Shown: positions 25,919 through 32,855 of the stretch, in pieces | Numbering within the stretch: the first letter of the stretch is position 1 | How the letters are laid out: every line of letters begins with the position of its first letter | Assembly (NCBI GenBank): GCA_017469885.1 | Contig: JAFUFO010000034.1 | Location: forward strand, 1 to 64,000 | From: Solobacterium sp. | Lineage (GTDB): Bacteria; Bacillota_I; Bacilli_A; Erysipelotrichales; Erysipelotrichaceae | Direction of reading: 5' to 3' | DNA: 64,000 nt | Program-made: the position numbers and the translations under genes | The notes under the pieces: generated by a model | Database searches by the model: none | The model's input: the letters and a program-made list of their open reading frames with translations, nothing else | Told to the model about the DNA's origin: nothing

Positions 25919-27492
25919 TGTTTCATAAAAAGAAACAGATCATTCAGTTCATTCTTGTCATCGCCGCAGTATTTGCCTGCGCCGGTGTTCTTTACTCGTC
26001 CTCGCCGAAGGGGAGACTGAGCAGTCTTCGGGTCAGCGAAACAGAGTATCAGGCAATCCTTGACTCCCATACGGTCAGTGATAAGGAACTGCTTGGAGAG
26101 GTTTTGCTGAATGGCCGGCCTGTTGTGTATGATCGGGGGAATGATACCTTTTATTATTCGCTGGTCAGAACGGACAATGACTGGACGGATCCGCAGATCA
26201 CAGTGGATGGTTCCGATGTTCAGATCAGGACTCTGTTTTCTGAAATTGATGACCGCTTTCTGGAATCCAACAGCACGATAAAACTGCTTGCCTATAATGA
26301 AACGATATGTCACGAGTACTCCTTGAAACTGACGAGTCTTCCGATGATAAATGTTAAGGCGGATAAGGAGTTTTCCAAGGAACATCCGGCCGCGTTTACA
26401 ATGGAAGTATTTGATAATCGTGACAATGCGCAGGTCTATTACAGTGCCTCAACAGGAATTATTCACCAGCGCGGTAATTCCTCTATGGCATATCCAAAGC
26501 AAAGTTATAAAATCAATCTTAAAACCTCGATTGGCAAAGCAGAATCGCGTGATCCCGATCTGCTTGGTCTTCGGGAAAACAATGAATGGATTCTGTATGC
26601 GCCATATTGGGATCGGGATCTCGTGCGTAATGTATTCACAACGCGGATGTGGAAGGAAAGCTGCGCAAAGCAGAATGAATTCGGCGTGGACAACGGACAT
26701 GATTTCCGCTTTGTGGAATTATTTGTGAATGGAGCGTATGAAGGACTGTATGCCCTTGGATACATGCCGGATGAAGTGCAGATGAAGGTGAATCGGGCGC
26801 TTGGAGAAGTGGAATACAAGAGCCAGGACTGGTTTGATTATGAGAAGGATGCGGATGCGCTCGAAGAATTGTTTTCCATTGTCGATCCGTTCGACGGATT
26901 CAGTGAATATGAGAATAAGAATGCGTGGAAACCGCTTGAAGAATATGTGGCCTCACTCTCTTCCGGCAAACCGCTTGAAGAATACTGGAATGAAATTGAC
27001 CGGGATTCGTTCGAAAATCTGTATCTCTTCACCAATGTGACGCAGGGATTTGACTGTGCGAGAGAAGGCGTTGTAAAAAACTTTTACATTACCGCGAAAT
27101 GGAATGGAGAGCGGCTGAAGATGCTGTATACACCTTGGGACCTTAACCTTACCTGGGGTATGTATTATCAGGAATATCCAATGAATATTGAGGACAATTA
27201 TCTTTATACGTTTGGTCCATTTCACAGATATCCGCCGGAGAATGATCCGGAACAGTTCTCAGAGTTATGTGAGCGATATCGGAACCTGCGGGAGAATTCG
27301 TGGTCCGATGAAGCATTGTTTGCGATCATTGATGAACTGGAAACACAGGTTTTTGATTCCGGAGCCTATCTTCGGAATAAAGAGCGCTGGCCGCACAGTG
27401 ACTTTGCAGAAGAAAAGACGGATCTGTCAGATTTCAAACGGTACGTTTCAGAACGAATGGCATACTGTGATCGCTATTACTCCGAAAACTGA
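25918..27492 (+). CDS. CotH-type atypical kinase, membrane-anchored
   Basis: A 524-residue protein with one N-terminal hydrophobic anchor and an extracytoplasmic CotH domain. CotH proteins are secretory-pathway atypical kinases that phosphorylate proteins. Seen here are IIHQRGNSSMAYPKQSYKI (nucleotide/substrate loop), ENNEWILYAPYWDRDLVRN and YTPWDLNLTWG, where the aspartate of the DFN-like motif lies. The start is GTG 25918 within the upstream stop. Partner of the VTC-domain and DUF4956 proteins; together they may phosphorylate a surface protein or glycan. The target is unknown. Confidence 0.88.
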   Translation: MFHKKKQIIQFILVIAAVFACAGVLYSSSPKGRLSSLRVSETEYQAILDSHTVSDKELLGEVLLNGRPVVYDRGNDTFYYSLVRTDNDWTDPQITVDGSDVQIRTLFSEIDDRFLESNSTIKLLAYNETICHEYSLKLTSLPMINVKADKEFSKEHPAAFTMEVFDNRDNAQVYYSASTGIIHQRGNSSMAYPKQSYKINLKTSIGKAESRDPDLLGLRENNEWILYAPYWDRDLVRNVFTTRMWKESCAKQNEFGVDNGHDFRFVELFVNGAYEGLYALGYMPDEVQMKVNRALGEVEYKSQDWFDYEKDADALEELFSIVDPFDGFSEYENKNAWKPLEEYVASLSSGKPLEEYWNEIDRDSFENLYLFTNVTQGFDCAREGVVKNFYITAKWNGERLKMLYTPWDLNLTWGMYYQEYPMNIEDNYLYTFGPFHRYPPENDPEQFSELCERYRNLRENSWSDEALFAIIDELETQVFDSGAYLRNKERWPHSDFAEEKTDLSDFKRYVSERMAYCDRYYSEN

Positions 27493-27523
27493 ATACTGCC
27501 AGATAAATGCCGGCATAACAAAA

Positions 27524-27555
27524 AGAGGGGATGTATCCTCCGATACGTCCTCTCT
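27524..27555. terminator. Bidirectional terminator
   Basis: A 14-bp stem (27524-27537 with 27542-27555) with two G-U wobbles lies between the forward CotH stop (27492) and the reverse glycosyltransferase stop (27559). A-rich and T-rich flanks serve both directions. Confidence 0.8.
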
Positions 27556-27558
27556 GAT

Positions 27559-28584
27559 TTAATCTTCTTTGAAGGTTCCGTGTTTCAGTTTAATCATCTT
27601 TGCCAAACGGTCTTTGACGTAATCGCCATTGCCGTTTTTTAAATTCAGAAATACGGTTTCCCCATTCCGGTACAGCCGCACCAGAGGATGGCCATAGGCC
27701 ATGATGCGGTTGCGCACCGCTTCATAACGGGTATCCGGGAATACATATTTCGGATGATTCAGCGGGAATTCCAGTTCATAGCGCTTCATATTGAACACTC
27801 TGCGGATACCTTTCGGCAGGTTATCAAGCGCTGCCGCATGGGCCGCATTGGCGTCTGCGCCGATATTGGTGATCATGTTCTTCTTCGGGATGATGAGCAG
27901 CTGATGCTGACCGTAGATCATGAAGTTCATGAAGAATTCACCGCCCGGTTCATGACCGTCATAACGTCCGTATTTTGCGACATTCTCAATCTGCTTATCA
28001 TGGCCGGGCATCAGATCGTGCGCGGCTTTTTCAATGAGTGACATGGTATACGGCTCATCCTTGAAGGCATAGTCATAATACTGTTCATAGGTCCGCTTCC
28101 AGAAGGCATGACCCCAGATACTGCCATAGCGGGAGAAGAAGTAGTCATGTTCCGCCGGTTCGGAGATGCCTTCGTGGTTCATGCCGCAGATCGCATAGAT
28201 GCGCCTGTCATCCTTATACTTTTCCAGCAGTTCTGCGCAATAGCGGAAGAAGCTGACGGAAGGGAGGATGTCATCTTCCAGAAAGATACAGCGGTCGACA
28301 TGCGACCAGACAAACTCGTGCATGGCTTTAATACAGCCATACGTGCCGAGATTGACGTCACTGTAAAAGGACGAGACATTGCATTCCCAGTCAATTTCCG
28401 TCTCAAACATGGTACGGCTGATCTGAATCAGCCGGTTTTCTTCTTCATTGCGTCCGCCGTCAGAAATGATAAGCAGGGTGCTTGGCCGTGCTTCCCGGAG
28501 GATCTCAAACTGTTTTCGCTGGTTCTCAGGGCGGATCCAGATCTGGACCGCTACCGGAACATCTACCAGATATTCTTTTTTCAT
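27559..28584 (-). CDS. GT-A type glycosyltransferase, paralogue of 18856-19881
   Basis: A 341-residue protein sharing start (KKEYLVDVPVAVQIWIRPEN), the ISDGGRNEEENRL pocket and the RCIFLEDDILPSVSFF DXD-like site with the forward gene at 18856, and exactly the same length. Identity looks moderate, so they are old duplicates with probably different acceptors. I chose ATG 28584 over upstream in-frame starts because the length then matches the paralogue and a TATAAT box ends 7 nt before it. It is convergent with the CotH unit and divergent from the regulator gene at 28729. Confidence 0.82.
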   Translation of the reverse strand: MKKEYLVDVPVAVQIWIRPENQRKQFEILREARPSTLLIISDGGRNEEENRLIQISRTMFETEIDWECNVSSFYSDVNLGTYGCIKAMHEFVWSHVDRCIFLEDDILPSVSFFRYCAELLEKYKDDRRIYAICGMNHEGISEPAEHDYFFSRYGSIWGHAFWKRTYEQYYDYAFKDEPYTMSLIEKAAHDLMPGHDKQIENVAKYGRYDGHEPGGEFFMNFMIYGQHQLLIIPKKNMITNIGADANAAHAAALDNLPKGIRRVFNMKRYELEFPLNHPKYVFPDTRYEAVRNRIMAYGHPLVRLYRNGETVFLNLKNGNGDYVKDRLAKMIKLKHGTFKED

Positions 28585-28591
28585 CGGTTTC

Positions 28592-28597
28592 ATTATA
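28592..28597 (-). promoter_or_regulatory. Putative -10 box, leaderless start
   Basis: Minus-strand TATAAT ends 7 nt before ATG 28584, with no ribosome-binding site between. No good -35 is seen. Confidence 0.45.
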
Positions 28598-28674
28598 CCG
28601 GATTCATACGGTTCCATCATGGTATGGTTTCTGACAATATACTGACAATACAATAATAATAAAGTGATATTATA

Positions 28675-28723
28675 CTAACAATACTGATAATTAATGTTAT
28701 AATCAGTATCAGAAAGTTATCAG
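28675..28723 (+). promoter_or_regulatory. Promoter with overlapping inverted repeats (likely autoregulatory operator)
   Basis: CTAACA at 28675-28680 (4 of 6), a 17-bp spacer and TGTTATAAT at 28695-28703 make a good extended -10 promoter. A perfect 8-bp inverted repeat, ATACTGAT at 28681-28688 and ATCAGTAT at 28702-28709, overlaps it. A second, CTGATAA at 28684-28690 with TTATCAG at 28717-28723, is nested. The downstream gene encodes a winged-helix protein, so autoregulation is likely by inference. The flank 28629-28680 is very A/T-rich with repeated ACAATA units. Confidence 0.6.
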
Positions 28724-28728
28724 AACCG

Positions 28729-29694
28729 ATGACAGGTCAGACACAGCACAAGACGAAGACTGGAAACCAGGAATCCGTACTGCGTTACGAACAGGAGTTA
28801 TGTATAACGCAGGATCTTTCCTTTGGAGAGGCGGAGTCCTGTTTTAACATGCACCACAGTGCGCTGACACCGGAAAAGATGCGTGCACTCGGTCTGAAAG
28901 GGAAGAACGGAAACTATACCAATCTTGCTTTATTACTTTCCGATCAGTGTGTTCATACCATGAAGCTGACGGTCTTTCAGGGAACCGGAACCGGTATCCT
29001 GCAGGAATATACCGAACTGCACGGTTCGCTGTTAACACAACTGAAGGAAGCCTATGCGATCCTTGACCGGCTGAACCGGAAACAGATCGTGTTCAGCGGA
29101 CTTACTCAGAATGAACAGCGCAGCTACCCGGCAGAAGCCATACGGGAAGGACTGATGAATGCGGTGCTTCATCGGGAGTATCGGTATAAAGACGCCACAT
29201 TGATAAACATCCATGAAGACCGCATCGAATTTGTGACGCTGGGCGGACTGCCGGAAGGAATTACCATAAACGATCTGAATCTTGGAATCTCCGTATTGCG
29301 CAATCCAGGGCTTGCGCAGGTATTTGCACAGCTTCAAATGCTGGGCGGATTCGGCACAGGAATCCGGGCAATCAGGGATGCCTATGCGGAAGGGTATCAG
29401 ACGCCGGCGTTTGACGCCAGCGATCATGCATTCCGGCTGATTCTGCCAAACCGCAATTACAAGACAGAAAAGCCGTTCTCGCATCTCTCACCGCCGTATC
29501 AGAAGCAGCAGGATGACCGGGAGAAACGAATTGTGGAACTGACACGGAAAAAAGGATATATCTCACGGAAAGACATTGAATCAGAGCTTCATGTTTCCCA
29601 GTCCATGGCAATTCTCATTCTTCGGAAGATGACCGAGAAGGGATTGCTTATCAAAGAGGGAGCCGGGAAAAACCGACTCTACTGGGCGCGATAG
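28729..29694 (+). CDS. AlbA/Schlafen-type ATP-binding regulator lacking its N-terminal domain
   Basis: A 321-residue relative of the widespread ATP-binding transcriptional regulators that normally consist of an AlbA_2 (Schlafen-like) domain, a HATPase-type domain and a C-terminal winged helix (usually about 450-490 residues). Visible are the linker segment YTNLALLLSDQC, the ATPase region AIREGLMNAVLHREYRY and GGFGTGIRAIRDAY, and a terminal winged helix (YISRKDIESELHVSQSMA). The first 120 or so residues of the family, with the AlbA_2 domain, are missing. Either a true short form or a 5'-truncated gene that acquired a new start. No clear ribosome-binding site precedes ATG 28729. Confidence 0.8.
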   Translation: MTGQTQHKTKTGNQESVLRYEQELCITQDLSFGEAESCFNMHHSALTPEKMRALGLKGKNGNYTNLALLLSDQCVHTMKLTVFQGTGTGILQEYTELHGSLLTQLKEAYAILDRLNRKQIVFSGLTQNEQRSYPAEAIREGLMNAVLHREYRYKDATLINIHEDRIEFVTLGGLPEGITINDLNLGISVLRNPGLAQVFAQLQMLGGFGTGIRAIRDAYAEGYQTPAFDASDHAFRLILPNRNYKTEKPFSHLSPPYQKQQDDREKRIVELTRKKGYISRKDIESELHVSQSMAILILRKMTEKGLLIKEGAGKNRLYWAR

Positions 29695-29718
29695 GCAGAC
29701 AACAGGAGGAATGAACAG

Positions 29719-31098
29719 ATGCGAATAACGAAAAACAGATATCGGACGATAACCGCAGGCTTCCTGGCAGCTGCCGCAGTATCGCTGTCCCAGGTTCCGG
29801 TTCATGCGGAAGAAGTGCAGAATGCATGGGATGAAGAATCACGTGTTCATGTGCTGCGCCGCCGGGTCGCGACCGCAATCAATGTATATACGGATGGAAC
29901 GTCGCAGGACATCACCCATGAAGAAGGCATTCTGGATGATGTGGTATATGACATCCTGCGGGTCAATCCAAGTGAACATACCTTTCTTCAGGTGGACTTC
30001 AGTGAAACACCGGGCTTTGTGAATGAACTGAAGGATCCGGAAACCATTGCGCAGGGCTATCAGTATGCCGGAGGAATCAATGCCGGATACTTTATCACCG
30101 GTGAGGACCAGTATGGCCGTCCGGTCGGCGGTGTCCGACGGCATAATGAATGGGTCAACTGGTATCACGACAAATGTGTGCCTGCCTATGGCAGCGGCTT
30201 TGCGACGGCGTATATTACCGGCAGTGAGATGAATCTCAAATATCATGGCTGGCAGTATGGCAGATGGGCCGGGGATCTGGAATGGCAGTGGTTCACCGGT
30301 TATACCATGAACGCAGACTATGCGGTGTCCGGATCGTTTACCTATTTTGCGGATGGCGTTGAACAGGATATTACCCATGGGGATTACGGGGATATCAATT
30401 ACCGCATGTATGGGCGAGCGGTTACCATTCTTGCGCAGCGGCCGGACAAGCAGTATCTTCTGATTACGCTGTATGGAACGGTGGAAGAATCAAGGATTGC
30501 GGACTTCTTAAGAGAACTTGGCGTTGAAGATGCAATTCGTCTCGACGGGGGCGGATCGACCCAGATGGTATATGAAACCGAACTTGTCACCAACGTGGAG
30601 CCGCAGATCGCAAGTACCGCATCGGATGAAATCGAACAGAACGTGACCGATCCGATCGGTTATGTGACCGTGCATGTCGATCAGCTGCGTGTACGCAGAG
30701 CACACCGTACCACAAGCGCCGTCCGCGGTGAGGCGACCAACGGAGAACGCTATCAGGTCTATGAGACCTTTGAGGATGATAACTATACTTGGTACCGTAT
30801 CGGTACGAACCGCTGGATCGCTGGTACCGATGAGTGGGTCACGTATGAGACAATCAACCTGATTGCGGCACCGGAAGAAAATCAGACTGCAGAACCGAAG
30901 ACAATGCGTGTTACAGTAGTTGTGGACAATCTGAACATCCGAAGCGGAGCTGGATTGTCAGACGCAGTTGTTTCAAAAGCAGAAAACGGAAAAACGTATA
31001 CTGCGTATGAAACAACGCAAGCCCAGGGCTATACCTGGTATCGGATTGGAGACAATCAGTGGATCGCCGGAAATCCGGACTGGATCCGTGTGGAATAA
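29719..31098 (+). CDS. Secreted phosphodiester glycosidase with two SH3 repeats
   Basis: A 459-residue exoprotein. A signal peptide ends near VHA|EE (residue 30). Residues about 55-295 form a phosphodiester glycosidase (NAGPA-like) domain with AGGINAGYF and the signature IRLDGGGSTQMV. Two bacterial SH3 repeats follow (about 315-375 and 395-459), each with a WYRIG-x-NxWIAG core, which would bind the cell wall. NAGPA-type enzymes remove a sugar from a phosphodiester, which suits a locus making phosphodiester-linked glycans; the target here is inferred. GGAGGA at 29705-29710 sets the start. Confidence 0.9.
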   Translation: MRITKNRYRTITAGFLAAAAVSLSQVPVHAEEVQNAWDEESRVHVLRRRVATAINVYTDGTSQDITHEEGILDDVVYDILRVNPSEHTFLQVDFSETPGFVNELKDPETIAQGYQYAGGINAGYFITGEDQYGRPVGGVRRHNEWVNWYHDKCVPAYGSGFATAYITGSEMNLKYHGWQYGRWAGDLEWQWFTGYTMNADYAVSGSFTYFADGVEQDITHGDYGDINYRMYGRAVTILAQRPDKQYLLITLYGTVEESRIADFLRELGVEDAIRLDGGGSTQMVYETELVTNVEPQIASTASDEIEQNVTDPIGYVTVHVDQLRVRRAHRTTSAVRGEATNGERYQVYETFEDDNYTWYRIGTNRWIAGTDEWVTYETINLIAAPEENQTAEPKTMRVTVVVDNLNIRSGAGLSDAVVSKAENGKTYTAYETTQAQGYTWYRIGDNQWIAGNPDWIRVE

Positions 31099-31109
31099 GG
31101 AGACAATGT

Positions 31110-32129
31110 ATGTCGATATTTAAAGATAAGATTCTGGTAATTACCGGCGGAACCGGTTCATTCGGAAACGCGGTCGCAGACCGCTTCCTGAATACGGATA
31201 TCAGGGAAATCCGTATTGTTTCAAGAGATGAAAAGAAACAGGATGACATGCGTCACCATTATCAGGCGATTGATCCGGCATCCGCAGAGAAACTGAAATT
31301 CTATATTGGCGATGTGCGTGATTATCGTTCCATCGAAGGCGCATTCCGCGGTGCGGACTATGTGTTCCATGCGGCAGCGCTCAAACAGGTGCCAAGCTGT
31401 GAGTTCTATCCGATCGAAGCTGTAAAGACAAATGTCCTTGGTTCGAATAATGTCATTACGGCATGTGCAGAACACCACATCAAGAAGGCAATCTTCCTGA
31501 GTACCGATAAGGCGGCATATCCGATCAATGCGATGGGCATGACAAAAGCACTCATGGAAAAGAATGTTATTGCCCGTTCCCGACAGATGATGAAAGGGGA
31601 TCCGGTGCTATGCCTGACCCGTTATGGAAATGTCATGGCTTCAAGAGGCAGTGTCATTCCGCTGTTCTGTGATCAGATTGATAACGGCAATCCGATTACG
31701 ATTACCAATCCGGATATGACACGCTTCATGATGACCCTGCAGGATGCGGTGAATCTTGTGCTCTATGCATTCGAGCATGGTAATCAGGGCGACCTCTTTG
31801 TGCAGAAGGCACCTGCCGCAACCATCGATACACTGGCCAAGGCAATCATCGAACTGAAACAGTCCGATACCGGAATCAACTACATTGGCACAAGACATGG
31901 TGAAAAACTCTATGAAGTACTTGTGACGAAAGAGGAAATGGCCCGCGCAGAAGACCTTGGAAACTATTTCCGAATCTGTGCGGATAATCGTGACCTGAAT
32001 TATGACAAGTTTTTTACCAAAGGAAATAAAACAATTGATGTTTCCGAAGAATATGACAGTCACAACACCGAACGTCTGGATGTGGAAGGCATGAAAAAGC
32101 TTCTGCTTAAACTGGACCTGTTTCAGTAA
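31110..32129 (+). CDS. capE: CapE: UDP-GlcNAc 4,6-dehydratase/5-epimerase
   Basis: A 339-residue short-chain dehydrogenase/reductase enzyme, the first step to UDP-L-FucNAc. It shows the NAD motif TGGTGSFGNAV, STDKA with T132-D133-K134, and PINAMGMTKALMEK, where M142-x3-K146 replaces the usual YxxxK; that replacement is a hallmark of CapE/FnlA. ATG 31110 has AAGGAGA 4-10 bp upstream; the longer in-frame extension lies within the glycosidase gene. It would give UDP-2-acetamido-2,6-dideoxy-L-arabino-hexos-4-ulose, the substrate of CapF (52667). It closes the regulator/glycosidase operon. Confidence 0.93.
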   Translation: MSIFKDKILVITGGTGSFGNAVADRFLNTDIREIRIVSRDEKKQDDMRHHYQAIDPASAEKLKFYIGDVRDYRSIEGAFRGADYVFHAAALKQVPSCEFYPIEAVKTNVLGSNNVITACAEHHIKKAIFLSTDKAAYPINAMGMTKALMEKNVIARSRQMMKGDPVLCLTRYGNVMASRGSVIPLFCDQIDNGNPITITNPDMTRFMMTLQDAVNLVLYAFEHGNQGDLFVQKAPAATIDTLAKAIIELKQSDTGINYIGTRHGEKLYEVLVTKEEMARAEDLGNYFRICADNRDLNYDKFFTKGNKTIDVSEEYDSHNTERLDVEGMKKLLLKLDLFQ

Positions 32130-32157
32130 TTCGGATTAACATCTCTACAGGAATTCT

Positions 32158-32189
32158 AAAAAGCTCGGGGTTTTCACTCCGAGCTTTTT
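32158..32189. terminator. Bidirectional terminator after capE
   Basis: AAAAAGCTCGG at 32158-32168 pairs with CCGAGCTTTTT at 32179-32189. It gives U tracts both ways and overlaps the stop of the convergent acyltransferase gene. Confidence 0.88.
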
Positions 32190-32743
32190 CTGGGCTGTTT
32201 GATAATGGTTGATGCAATTGCCATACTGTGTGCCGGCATATCCCGGTTAACAAATGCGTTGGCGCCGATGACACAATGGTCTCCAATGTGAATATCACCG
32301 CATATGACGGCATTTGTATATACTGTCACGTGATCTCCGATGACGGGTTTGCCGCCTTTTCCATCTACACCTAACGTAACACCCTGATAGACAGTGAAGT
32401 GATTGCCAATCGACGCCGCATTCAAATAACTGTCGCTTTCATGTACAACGTGGAAGTGGGTTCCAACCGGGCAGCTGAGATGAACGCCGCTGCGCTTGAT
32501 TTCACGTTTATACATGAATGTGCCGAAGAGCCAGAGCGGGGACATCCGCTTCGTATTCTCGTGAATCCGCATCCATAATGTAAAGCGAAACAGTTTTTCA
32601 CCTTTATTGAAATACATCCGGCGAATTTCAGATTTCATGTATCGAACACGTGATGCGTCATCATGAAACGAATCAATATCCTGCCCGCCGTCTCGAGCCT
32701 GTACATCTGTAAATATCAGTTCCAGTAGTTCGGAGCGATTCAT
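32174..32743 (-). CDS. Hexapeptide-repeat acyltransferase (serine acetyltransferase-like)
   Basis: A 189-residue left-handed beta-helix protein. An N-terminal helical domain is followed by repeats with VGTHFHVVHESDSYLNAASI, GNHFTVYQGVTLG and IGDHVTVYTNAVICGDIHIG, including the catalytic-type histidine in VVHE. It resembles CysE-type serine acetyltransferases and the EpsC/colanic-acid acyltransferases of glycan loci. Here a sugar O-acetyltransferase is more likely than cysteine synthesis. I prefer ATG 32743 to TTG 32761. Last gene of a reverse unit headed by the sulfatase-fold and YfhO genes. Confidence 0.82.
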   Translation of the reverse strand: MNRSELLELIFTDVQARDGGQDIDSFHDDASRVRYMKSEIRRMYFNKGEKLFRFTLWMRIHENTKRMSPLWLFGTFMYKREIKRSGVHLSCPVGTHFHVVHESDSYLNAASIGNHFTVYQGVTLGVDGKGGKPVIGDHVTVYTNAVICGDIHIGDHCVIGANAFVNRDMPAHSMAIASTIIKQPRKSSE

Positions 32744-32855
32744 ATTCTGGCATCTCTTCAAATCTCATTGTTTCTGAGAAGACGGATGCCGTCACCTGCC
32801 TTTCTGTCAGTTCTGTATCAATAATACGTTGAATAACAATTGAATAATACAACTG

